DNA from: Leucocoprinus leucothites
Lineage: Eukaryota > Basidiomycota > Agaricomycetes > Agaricales > Agaricaceae
Assembly: GCA_013368445.1 (NCBI GenBank)
Contig: JAACJO010000015.1
Coordinates: forward strand, 682,001 to 746,000
Direction of reading: 5' to 3'
Length of the DNA: 64,000 bases
A model generated the notes under the pieces. It ran no database searches, had not been told where the DNA came from, and worked only from the letters and a program-made list of their open reading frames with translations. Numbering within the stretch: position 1 is the first letter of the stretch; every line of letters starts with the position of its first letter. A program made the position numbers and the translations under genes. Of this stretch, positions 54,721 through 64,000 are shown piece after piece.

Positions 54721-56610
54721 TTATCCGAGGATTTCGATGCTTTTAGCTATAGCCATGAAGAGTGCAAGGTTGCTTTCGTATTCTACGCCAAAGAAAGAGA
54801 TTAAAAGGGGGACTCCTCGATGGATGTCATTGGGAGAAATTATGTTTGCGTGTTCATTCTGATATGGAGAAACTCAAGCACCAAGATACTAACCACCATA
54901 CCATCTGACATTTTGAAACTTAAGGTGTTTCCTTCGGGGCTAACGCTCATAGTCAAATCTCTGGAGATCTGACACTCAGGCAGACACATAACTTGAAAGT
55001 ACGACGTGATCATGAGGTTATTAAAGTTATCAAATCGAGATTATACAGATCGCGTCAACGATAATGTGAACACCTCCCGAGTCGAGCCGGTACCCTCTCC
55101 CGGCTCCAACTCAAAGGTATCACATCCAACTACCTCGAGAAACTCCATCCTCTCCTTTTCGTGCCTACAAACTAGAGAACCGGAGCTACCCATACAACGA
55201 TTGGTCGAGCAGGTTGAACTGATTGGATCACGGTGCTGCTCGGCCGGCCAAATAATTCCTCCTAGCGCGCTTTCAATACCAGAGGGATCTGGGATACGGG
55301 CTATATGATCGCCGCTGCGAATGTGCATTTTCCGAGATAGTGTTGAAAAGAGACGAAGGAAAGAAGGAAGGGTATTTGCGGACGTAGCATAATCGATAAC
55401 GCGTATACACTGCAATGAGGATAGTGAAGGAGCGAGAAACGATAGGACGTAGTGCTGGAGTTCCAAGGGAAGAGACTTAAACCGAAAGGATTGGTAGACT
55501 GTGAGGAAGCCAACGTTGTGACCCCGTGATGCATTGGGCGATTGCAGCGGAAGCTGTACTGGCGCTCGGTTGTCTATTAGTCCTTGTCGGCAACCCCGCA
55601 GGAGAAGAGGCCGGGCGTAACTTAGAAGAGTGGTCGCCTGCTTATTTATCTCTCGTTTAAGAAGTATATTTCGAAGCAAGATCTGCTTAAGCAAGGATTC
55701 ACATCTTCTCCACGTTTGTATATTGTTCCTTGTCAAACCGATCCTCTCATTGCCTTGGCCTTCGTCAGAGGAGGTCTGGCTGTCCGAAGCAGTTTCTTCA
55801 TCCTGTAGCTGATTGGTATAGAGTTCGATACTCCTGAGGGTATAGTTCTGGCTCCGAATAGCACGAACTATAGGCTTGATCCCTCGAAGTCCCAAGGAGT
55901 TGTCATTGCATTGCAACACGTGCAGCCTGCATCGGGGGGATGAAAGGTAGGATGCGATAAGCTTCCCCGAAGACGATGTTAGCCCAATAGCTGAGAGTCG
56001 TAGTTCACGAAGGCGAGGAGTATCCAGTGAGGGTAAAAAGTTGGTGATGAAACCGTCAGAGAGGCGCTTGTTCATGGTCACCGAAAGGATCTCAAGTTGC
56101 GAGGAATTGATTGCTTTACAAAGGCAGCAGTAGCATTTGGTGCACCCCGGAGTTCATTCTTTAGAAAGCTCAGTCAAAACGAAAAAAGGAGAAAACGGAA
56201 TTGTAGTCTCACGTTCTGTAAGAATAGTTCTCGAATTCGTTTATTATCTTTCAGATACCGCGAGATAGCAAGAAGGCCTTCATCTCCAATGCCATTCGCG
56301 TTCAGACTAATTTCTTGGATATCATATCTCCTGCCCTCTTTGGAACGTAGGAAATCGAAGAGATGCCGACAACCTTCATCTCCCAGCTTGTTGTGGTCAA
56401 CAATGAGCTTGTGGACAAACTGTTGGCTACGAATCATAGAGATGATAGTATCAGCACCTAGGGATCCCTGAATTTTAGCTGTGTGCCAGTTGTACAGGTA
56501 ACCAGCAGACCTTGAGTGGATTGGAGTCCTGCATGAAACCCGGGGTTGACTTGCAGATCCAGTGCCGCTCCTGTGGCTCTGGAGCTCGAAAAAAGAGACA
56601 AATGATTCAT
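54721..56610 (-). pseudogene. RNI-like leucine-rich-repeat protein gene, probably broken
   Basis: Minus-strand coding runs from a possible ATG at 56,610 to a stop at 54,721. The N-terminal LRR part has 'MIRSQQFVHKLIVDHNKLGD', 'DIQEISLNANGIGDEGLLAI' and 'LRELRLSAIGLTSSSGKLIA', the ribonuclease-inhibitor/NLRC3-type 28-residue repeat. A possible F-box-like helix is 'FKSLPLELQHYVLSFL'. The last exon, joined through introns near 55,075-54,990 and 54,900-54,860, gives 'SPNDIHRGVPLLISFFGVEY' and 'FMAIAKSIEIL'. Near 56,120 the frame breaks by one base: 'NELRGAPNATAAFV' is followed, in another frame, by 'AINSSQLEILSVTMNKR'. The first 100 nt of coding also do not join cleanly. If the break is a sequencing error, the gene would be intact. 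RNI proteins bind protein partners; the target here is unknown. Confidence 0.55.
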
Positions 56611-58149
56611 CCAGTGGTACAACGACTCGAGCTGAACTGAAGAGAGAACTGAATCGTCTGATCGTCGTTACTTCTAACCCCTGAATTTGGTTGGGTGGGA
56701 ATCCCCTAGTTTGTCAAGGTCACCCTCGCTAAGAATAACATGTCAATCGCAAATATATACAAACCATGAACCCAGTCCAACTTAGCGGGCCCAACTTCCA
56801 CATTTGTTTCGAAGAGATCACGTGCATTTTCCGGACTCGACTCTGAATAGCTCCACGGCCGATCGTTTTGAACCAAGGCCTTCCTTCGCTTCGCTTAGTT
56901 CTCCGACAGTTGACCTAGAGTAAGTTATATCACTCTCCTGCCTCAACTTCTTGTTGCTACGTCGATATATGCGCGAAAACTAGGCTCCTTGATCCTCTCG
57001 ATACCGCATACATCCTGCGTTTTTGCTGGCGAAAGTGTATCTGCCAAAACCGGTACTAGCTGTTTCAATAAAATTCCAATATCATCGCAAGCAAATGGAA
57101 CCAAATTCCGGCAGCCCGGGTCCATTTTCGTCGAGCCCTTGGTTTCGGACGTCTTCTGTTTCTTCCGTATCCTCCCACTGCTTTTCTCCAGAAAGATCTC
57201 CGCTTGCTGCTCAACTTCCTGTGACGACCAAGGGGAGGCCCCTCATCCCAAAAACGAATGGTGCAGACACGTTGATCCATCAATTACACGCCCAGCTGGT
57301 TGTCGTTCAAATGCATCAACTTGGGGGAAGTTCTTTGTCCTCGATGCGTTCTATGCAAAAGCAGTCAACCCGTGTCTCACCCTACCGCCGATCCCGAAGC
57401 CTCCGCTTCTTCGGCCCTGGCAGACCCCAGAGCTTGTCCGAAGGCCACTCGCCCGAACCAGCTCTCAAGGTTTAGTAGCACCGGAACACTTTTCATCCCG
57501 CTCATCCAAGCACAAAATGGGCTCTGGCAATACTCTTCCGTGAGCTTCATTCGTGTATCTGTAGTATCTGCATTCATATGGGCGTTCCTGCACTAGGAGG
57601 AATCTAACCTCCCATTTAAGAGAAGAACGCTCAGCAAGTCTCAGGAAAGCTGAATCGTTGAAAGCGGTGTTGAAGGAAAGTTTACTCATGATTAGTGTTA
57701 CTTCTATCATGATGACGCTCTGTAGGCCTGCCTCTCGGACCGGGACGAAGATGAAAACCAAGTACCTACCCAACCTGCCACCCCCTGTTATCCCTCCTTG
57801 TCCACACATGGGGATGACCTTTCGTCCATGCCGATCCTGTCACCGAATCTGAACGTCGCACCTCGCTTTCCCTTGAGTGCGGAGACTACAGCGAAAATTC
57901 GAATTGGAAAGTATAAGGAGCGCGAGGGCAGGACAAACGACCATGATCACATAAGGATGAAGTACATAGGCGGCAACCTCTTGTCCCTTCCCCAAGACTG
58001 GATCAATTGGGAGTTATTACTCGGACTTGGCAGGGCGGCTCGAGAGGAGCATCTCAGTTGGCTATTTCACGTATGATTCGCCGAAAACCCTTGGGGACCT
58101 TGTTCTATCACTCACTCCGATCAGTTTCTTCCAGAAATTGATTCAGGAA
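56611..58149. other. Unassigned; probable decayed 5' part of the next gene
   Basis: I see no supportable gene. Ser/Pro-rich frames at 57,023-57,475 and 57,300-57,596, and a helical stretch 'WINWELLLGLGRAAREEHLS' at about 57,990-58,050, may be pieces of the N-terminal half of the pseudogene that follows. I could not place a zinc-cluster motif with confidence. Confidence 0.35.
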
Positions 58150-59083
58150 GTTCCTCGAGCTCTTTTTCGTCTACATCCTCCGGATTTCCTTTGGCTCTGT
58201 TAACCGCTACTCCGGGCTCAACTCATCTAGGCAAAACCTAGTCAATCAACTGACAACTTCCCCTGAAACTCGCTTTCACGCAGCATGGATGTTTCTTCGT
58301 TATCATCAGCTACTTGGAATGAATAGAACAGACAAAGTCACAGCTCAAAATTTACCGTTGTACGCTAGTTCTGGCATCTGGGACGTTACCATGGCTTCTC
58401 TGGCAATTAGCGTCAAGGTGCACTTGGGCTCCTTCTGGCACAGCTCTTCTTGATGCCTTCTTTCTAGTTCCATAGAGATTTTCTCTTCCCACTGGCTCCA
58501 ATTGAATCGGGAGATTACCTGGATATATCGCCACATGATATGGATTATGACGACTTTGAGGTATTCGTGCTTCCAAGGATTCACTGAGCGCTTATATTTG
58601 GTTCTTTCCGTTTTCAGTATGCTCAGCGCTCGATGCTTGGTTTCTTTTCCTACGAGCTCGGCATCACTCCCCAACCGATCCTCGATCAGCTCTGGATTGC
58701 CCTCCCGTCTCTTCGCGAGCTACTCGAGTTCGATGGACGGCTGGAATCAAGCAAAGAAGGAAACGTGGAGACTCCTGTTCAGTTCACTATATGGTATGAC
58801 AAGTTGAATTGCGAGTATATCGTGGCTGAGACTTGTAGAACGGGATGTCATGAGATTTTCTGTTTCCGTCTTGACAATCACGGCTCTTTGCAAGGCTCTA
58901 GTGATCGTTCTCTCTCAGCGCTATTATTATGATTCCGATTGGAATAGCCTTTTCAATTTCGCTCGTTCCGAAGGAGGGGATCGACGGGCTATGAGGTCGC
59001 AGAGAAATTCAAAATTACGGCAACTGAAGATGCTGAGGGTGTTATCCTTGACATTCAGGCAGTGGTTGGTGTTTCCGAGGTGA
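58150..59083 (+). pseudogene. Broken transcription-factor-like protein (basidiomycete Zn2Cys6-associated family)
   Basis: Exons can still be followed: 'RYHQLLGMNRTDKVTAQNLP' and 'SGIWDVTMASLAISVK', then an intron, then 'FHRDFLFPLAPIESGDYLDI', an intron, and 'GFFSYELGITPQPILDQLWI' with 'ALPSLRELLEF'. At least three single-base breaks interrupt it: near 58,225, near 58,735 ('LLEFDG' to 'GWNQAKKETWRLLF') and near 58,995. The end reads 'KITATEDAEGVILDIQAVVG'. From memory this resembles the C-terminal half of agaricomycete proteins that carry an N-terminal Zn2Cys6 finger, but I could not find the finger here. It is almost certainly non-functional. Confidence 0.5.
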
Positions 59084-59522
59084 GTTGTTGGGCAAATTGC
59101 TGTATGGTGTTAATAGTGTCCTTTAGATAGAAGCAGATGTATGTCGGCGATGGTTGGATTTGAATGCGGCAGTGCCTGGATTGTAGCCTTCTCGTATTGT
59201 GCCTTATGCACTGTGTTTCTTCACGTGTTTTGAAGTGACTGGTAAAGCATGTAGAACCGGCCGTCTTCATCGAGGCTGGACAAAACACGATGTTTTGGTG
59301 AATGACATTCGCCACTCCCGAGGTCCACTCTTGCCCTCTCAACGTCTGTGTTGGGATCTTATGATTCGGCGCTGTTCTCGAATGCTCATGAGTGACAATG
59401 CTCATTCCGCGTGTTTCCCGACATCAATTTACATTGCTGTGAGTCAACTAGGAAGTCAATGGCTTTTCGCACAGCAATGCTTGACATTACGATGCCTCGT
59501 GTACTACCTAATCGAGGGTTCC
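59084..59522. other. Intergenic
   Basis: No supportable gene between the pseudogene and the 3' end of the dioxygenase gene. Confidence 0.5.
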
Positions 59523-60303
59523 CTATGACATCTCAATGTCCTCGTCCTCCAGACGCTCTCGGACAAACATGAAATCGGACCTGAGGGTATACTTTGTGCC
59601 CTTCACCACGTCTTCTCCACTATGTAGCAATCCCTTCTGTTGGAAAATGAGAACGCGACCTGGTTTTGGATCTACATCAAAATGGCGCCCGTGATTGGCA
59701 CTCCAAAACCTCGTGGCCCCGCCTTCGCAACCCTCATCTCCCAAATAGATCTGGACTGTAACGAGTGACTTGCGGCCATCGGGAAGCTCAAGCATGCCAT
59801 CGCAATGACTGCGGAAATAGTTGCCTGGCCCATACCTGAGAAAACTGAGGCGCTCGTTTAGGCTACAGGAACATAATGTGAGTTGGTAAGGGCTTAAAAT
59901 TTGATGGGGCATAGGGTTGGACATACCCACAAAGTTTTAAATTAAAGTGCTTCAAAACTTGAGCACCTACGATTTTGCTACTGTAGGGGTTTCCAGCCTT
60001 GAGTTCCTTGAGTTCAGGAATGTATGGTAGTAATTTCTGGAATAGCTTTTCAGCAGCCTTGTCGTCGAATCGAAGGATTCTTTCGGAGTTTCGGTACGAG
60101 GTATCTACATAGTTCTGGGATGGTCCCAGGCCATAGTGCACCGCAGCCTGCGCCCACTTGGCGTCTGATTCCGCGAGTGCAATGAGTTCTGCGCACTCAT
60201 CTGGGGTGAATACGTCATCAATAACTTTACAGTAGGAGTGGGAGTATTCTGGAAGCGGTGTGTCGGAAAAGTCAAGGACTGGGTGGACGTTTGTTGTTTG
60301 CAT
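59523..60303 (-). CDS. Prolyl 4-hydroxylase-type 2-oxoglutarate/Fe(II) dioxygenase
   Basis: Two exons on the minus strand: 60303-59927 and 59862-59523 (238 residues). The second exon holds the double-stranded beta-helix core of the P4Hc type. The Fe ligands are His and Asp in 'FRSHCDGMLELPDG', and the distal His is in 'LLHSGEDVVKG'. The 2-oxoglutarate-binding basic residue would be the Lys/Arg in 'GTKYTLRSDFMF'. 'FLRYGPGNYF' precedes the HxD as in the family. There is no signal peptide, so it is probably cytosolic or nuclear, unlike the ER collagen hydroxylases. The substrate is unknown. It diverges from the gene at 60,648, with 344 nt between starts. Confidence 0.85.
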
Positions 60304-60647
60304 GGTTCTGGTGTGTGATGTGATGCGGTGAGAGAGAGAGAATAAGCTGTGGTCTGTTCCTCATATACATTATTGGCTCATCTAGGTATGCTGTTTATCC
60401 GAGTCGAGGGGGCGGTGCCCCTGAGAGTTGATGTCAACAAGTGTAATTGTTTGAGCCATTCGGATTTATACCAAGTTTGGTGTGTTGAGTCATCGCTACT
60501 TTGTTTCCTCAACTTGCACGACCATTCTGGGACCCTCCTCTTCTCGGAATCCAAGAGGGAACCAAAGCGCACCATAATAGACGATAATAGAAGGCCGGCT
60601 CCATTTACATCAGCACCCTCGCCTTTTCGCTTCCACACCCATGTACC
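60304..60647. other. Shared divergent promoter region
   Basis: It lies between the dioxygenase (minus) and the nucleotidyltransferase-like gene (plus). It contains a short (ga)n run at about 60,331-60,342. The start at 60,648 sits in 'ccatggcc', a good context for initiation. Confidence 0.5.
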
Positions 60648-62992
60648 ATGGCCAGCAGCATTCCGCCAGTCAACCATGTCGAACTAGACCGGAGCAAACT
60701 CGTCGATGTACTTGAATACCTTGGATATCGTATTGGTGAACATTTCTCGCATTCTATACGACTCGTAGTCCATGGAGGTGCTTGTATGCTTCTTCACCCA
60801 GGGTTGTTCAACCTGGCTGAGCAACAAGCGCGGTTGACGCCGAACATGCCGATACGCACAACGACGAGGGATGTGGATTACATTCATCGGGCGTTCGTTG
60901 CTGAATCTATTGCCCGTGGAGAACCAGAGGCGCCTGGGAAATTGTTGACTTGCATTTGGGAAACGGCAGTTAGGTTTGGGTTGGGAGCGGATTGGATGAA
61001 TAGCGCAGCGGACGTGGCACTGCCCATGACGACTGAGTAAGCTTTCGATCATGATATGTGGTTGATATTTTTTTTCATTGACGAGGCATTGCTGCGTATT
61101 AGCCCGAGTGGACGACAGGTTGACCCTATCTATTCTGCATCAATCCAGAAGAAGAATACCGAGTTCCACACTATTTTCTCTGCTGCCAATGGCATGCTCA
61201 GGCTTATCAGTGTTGCGCCCTTCTGGGCCGTCTCTTTCAAACTTGTTCGATATAAGAAATGGGATCCATATGATATCTGCCTACTGCTCAAGTGAGCCTT
61301 CGAGCTTACTTTTTTCCGCGGGAATATTGATTGCTGACCATATCAAATCCATTTTTACTGGTTATGCTTTGATCTAGATACGGTACCATTGTCTCCAAGG
61401 GCTCTGCATGGACCAGAGAGAACCTCGAACGGTGGCTGCACACATTTTGTTGGTCGATGGGTTATGCGAATTACCCACCAGAAAAGCAAGCAGAGACGCG
61501 GGGCCGGATCAAACACGCGATCAAGATGCTTAATGAGTGGTTCGCGTTGACGCCGACCCTCGACGAGTTTTTACCCATCGGGTTCAGGACTGATCCTCTC
61601 ATGAGACAGCCTGAGGTCCCAGTCCCCCATACCACTGCATATGCAAGTAGGGAAATGGTGATGGGGACGCAGGATCTGGATAGTAATCGAGCTGAGTGGG
61701 GCGGCGGTGATAGAACTGGATGGAAGGCTTCCTTTGCGGGAGACTGGGTCAAACCGCATGAAAAGCCAATGCAGCCACAACTGCACCAATTCGTTGATCC
61801 TTCGTCCGCACACTCCCACCAGCCCAACGCCATGACGAACCAACCAATTTCGTCATCGCCTCTCAATACTCCACCTTATCCGCCTTCGACGAATCTAGAG
61901 CAACAGCCACGACCCAAGGTATCGTCTAACGTTGCGGAGTGGTATGCGGAGAAGCAGCGTGAAAAGCAACGTGAGTTTGAGGGCCAATCCAAGTCGGAAC
62001 CCAGACGGCAGGAACAGGAGGGAGAAGTGATTAAACCTTTCAACCCCCTTCTAGATTTGGTGGAAAATAATCATCCAAGGAGGCATAATAGTGAGGGTAA
62101 TACTGGGTTTGGCGGGCGTCATTCGATGCTTTATGGCCCAGAAGTTCCTCGTCGCTCTCATTCACAGCCAGCACCGGTGCCGGTGGCGCAACCGTCTTTT
62201 CCGCATCAAGGAATCTATCAAACGAACCCCACCCCTATTCCTTCCCATGACCACCATAGACTCTCCATTTACCAGACAGCGCCTCTACATAATCCACCAG
62301 CCGCCCCGCTGTACATCTCTCCCCAGGCCATGCCTCCACCACCGCTCATTTACCATTCGCCCCCTGTAAACATCAACATTAAAGTAAATCGCAGGAAGAG
62401 AGGAAAAGAAAGGGACAGAGAGAGGGAGAAAGCACGATCTGCGAAGAAGTGGCGACAGACGCATAGTATAGGTGCAGATGGCACATATCTGGTCGACCTT
62501 CGGCGGACATCCTCGTCGTCTGACAGCGAAGACGATGATGACGAGTTTGACAATGCGACTCCGAGGTCGACTCCACCGCAAACCGGATCTCCGGCTATTT
62601 ATCCGCTGACGACTGTCGTCTACTACAATCAGCATGAAGAGCAGCAGCAACAGCAGGAGAAACAGCGACAGCGAGAACAAAAACAACACCAGCATCAGCA
62701 CCAGCACCAGCAGTCACCGCTGCCACCACCTCAACAACCCTCTCCACCTCATTTCTCGCAGATTTATGCCTCGATGGCAGCTCCAGCTCCCCCAGCAATG
62801 TGGGTTTTGCCCGGGACAATGCAAGCCCCTCACGTACCACAGCCCCAGGCTATTCCGCCAACTCGATTTGTGAGCCCCATACCGATGGCCACACCCTTTT
62901 ATTCGCAGCCAGTAATACCACCTCAAGAATATACCAAATCTGAGAGGCCGACTGGTACCCTCCAGAGACTGATGTCGACCTTGAAGATCTAA
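60648..62992 (+). CDS. Nucleotidyltransferase-fold-like protein with disordered C-terminus
   Basis: Three exons: 60648-61036, 61103-61291, 61378-62992 (730 residues). The first 240 residues form a compact domain. 'RLVVHGGACMLLHPGLF' and 'TTRDVDYIHRAF' resemble the GG and D-x-D strands of nucleotidyltransferase-fold proteins of the DUF6036/AbiEii kind. Next come 'FHTIFSAANGMLRLI' and 'VSFKLVRYKKWDPYDICLLL'. I infer the fold from these motifs; activity is unproven. From about residue 250 on, the chain is Pro/Gln/Ser-rich and probably disordered. It includes a basic stretch 'NRRKRGKERDREREKARSAK', an acidic Ser run, and Gln/His repeats. A related domain seems widespread in agaricomycetes, but I do not know a function. 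Confidence 0.7.
62634..62720 (+). repeat. CAG/CAC-type triplet repeat coding Gln/His
   Basis: 'gagcagcagcaacagcagga' followed by 'caccagcatcagcaccagca' encodes a Gln-rich then His-Gln alternating tract near residues 610-640 of the preceding protein. Such triplet tracts are prone to length change. Confidence 0.7.
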
Positions 62993-63509
62993 TAACCATG
63001 TTGAAGTTGTTGACCCCTCATATCTAGTTCCATCACTCTATCTCGGACACGTTTCATTCACATTCCCTTCTTTTCAATCGTCGCTTAATGGAACTCAAAC
63101 GTCACACTGTGCAACGCTCTTAACAGTCTATCAATCATGGAATCAAAAGGCTAATTATGTTGTATTTCTACTCTGTATGCTTTTTTGTCTATCGTGTTTT
63201 TGTGTGTGTTGTATGCTTTCCTGATTGTTCTCGGTTTTTTTTAATTGTCTGGTATCTGAATAGCTCCGCATTATCTATTTATATTCAACAATTCTGCAGA
63301 TATCCAGAATAGGTCGTCTGTAGCATATGTAGCTCTCGAGTCTCAACTCTCCGTTTCATAGCGTTCTCAGTACATCAAGTATTTTTGCCATTGTTAGCGC
63401 TGGATTTTTCATCGTAATAAAAAATATAATATTCTATAGAACATAAACACAAGCGAGCCAGGTGCATATTCTATACGATCGAGTCTACTCTACGCCAACG
63501 TCTAGGGAA
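62993..63509. other. Convergent intergenic region
   Basis: The 3' flanks of the nucleotidyltransferase-like gene and the FAD oxidoreductase. A T/G-rich tract lies at about 63,180-63,245. No gene is seen. Confidence 0.5.
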
Positions 63510-64000
63510 TCATGGAATCATATCCTCGTCCTTAGTCGGGGTAATACCAAAGAACGGCCAAACGGATGCGGCTTGCAGGTCAGGTACACCGTCGTTCCTG
63601 GTATCGACGACTCCTGCAGACTGAAAGACGGATTTCGTTAGACCTAGTGACACTTTGATTGCGGGAGGTCGAGGTGTATATAGTTCCAGTGGTTCATGGG
63701 TATATTGCAGCTTTTTGTCTTGAGCGGGGGATGGTTCTGACTGCTTTATGAGTCGGATGATATTTCGCGCTGCGACTTCGCCCTGTGGTTTTTCTGTTCA
63801 GATTTTCGGAGTTTCTATTTATTTTAGAGTGGGTTCAATATAATCACCTGGTAGTAAGCATTATGTCCTGCGGCAATAGCACCGAATGCGTCGGCAGCAT
63901 CGCCGATGGCGAATAAATTCGGGTATGGTGTGGTTTCCGCTGTGTCTTCCTCTTGTGTGATTTTCTCTGCGCTTGATGTGGATGTTGATGGTAGGATGCC
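63510..64000 (-). CDS. AIF/AMID-type FAD-dependent oxidoreductase, C-terminal part
   Basis: Two exons of a minus-strand gene whose 5' part lies beyond the window: from the edge to 63848 and 63782-63510 (about 142 residues seen). The stretch 'YPNLFAIGDAADAFGAIAAG' followed by 'HNAYYQGEVAARNI' is the FAD-binding 'GD' motif near the C-terminus of apoptosis-inducing-factor-like NADH oxidoreductases of the AMID/FSP1 group. Later 'YTPRPPAIKVSLGLTKSVF' is also typical. These enzymes pass electrons from NAD(P)H to quinones at membranes. The C-terminus is complete, ending 'DEDMIP'; there is no obvious targeting motif there. Location cannot be judged without the N-terminus. Confidence 0.85.

Overview
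The window looks like nuclear DNA of a filamentous basidiomycete, most likely an Agaricomycete. Genes are cut by many short introns (mostly 48-65 nt, GT..AG). The gene set includes a fungal alcohol oxidase, a class I sesquiterpene synthase, a NACHT NTPase, DUF6533-type membrane proteins and small secreted cysteine-rich proteins. I saw no rRNA, convincing tRNA, CRISPR array or prokaryotic operon.

Layout. 1-14,200 is accessory DNA: five small secreted cysteine-rich protein (SSP) loci in two families, and one intact NACHT gene. They lie in a segment present about three times (roughly 100-1,620, 5,640-8,390 and 8,560-10,510). The repeating module is an SSP on the minus strand facing a NACHT gene on the plus strand. 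14,239-20,867 is a FAB1/PIKfyve-type PtdIns3P 5-kinase. 20,868-26,196 is gene-poor, with a MYND zinc-finger relic. 26,197-42,007 is a conserved block: sesquiterpene synthase, MON2, a PCL/Pho80-type cyclin, a GPI-anchored Cys-rich protein, a small coiled-coil protein, prefoldin subunit 5, a DENND11/LCHN-family protein and a second GPI Cys-rich protein. 42,008-44,532 is mostly unassigned. 44,533-47,759 is alcohol oxidase (19 exons) and 48,048-49,095 is cyclophilin H (10 exons by my model), in convergent orientation. 50,692-59,083 is decaying accessory DNA: a tandem pair of DUF6533-type genes (one frameshifted), an RNI/leucine-rich-repeat gene with a probable frameshift, and a broken transcription-factor-like gene. 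59,523-62,992 holds a prolyl-4-hydroxylase-type dioxygenase diverging from a nucleotidyltransferase-fold-like protein. The right edge cuts an AIF/AMID-type FAD oxidoreductase.

How genes fit together. FAB1 (endolysosomal PI(3,5)P2), MON2 (Golgi/endosome scaffold) and the DENN-family protein all belong to membrane traffic, but each appears to be an ordinary single gene. Housekeeping genes read through dozens of exons without a frameshift, while accessory genes at 52-59 kb carry several single-base breaks, so the breaks are probably decay, not poor sequence.

Most notable observations: a predicted 3-nt microexon that would encode the catalytic Arg of cyclophilin H; a recursive AG|GT junction in a MON2 intron; the repeated head-to-head SSP/NACHT module; and an intron in a GPI protein whose retention would swap the GPI signal for another tail. 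All gene models come from reading splice sites by eye.
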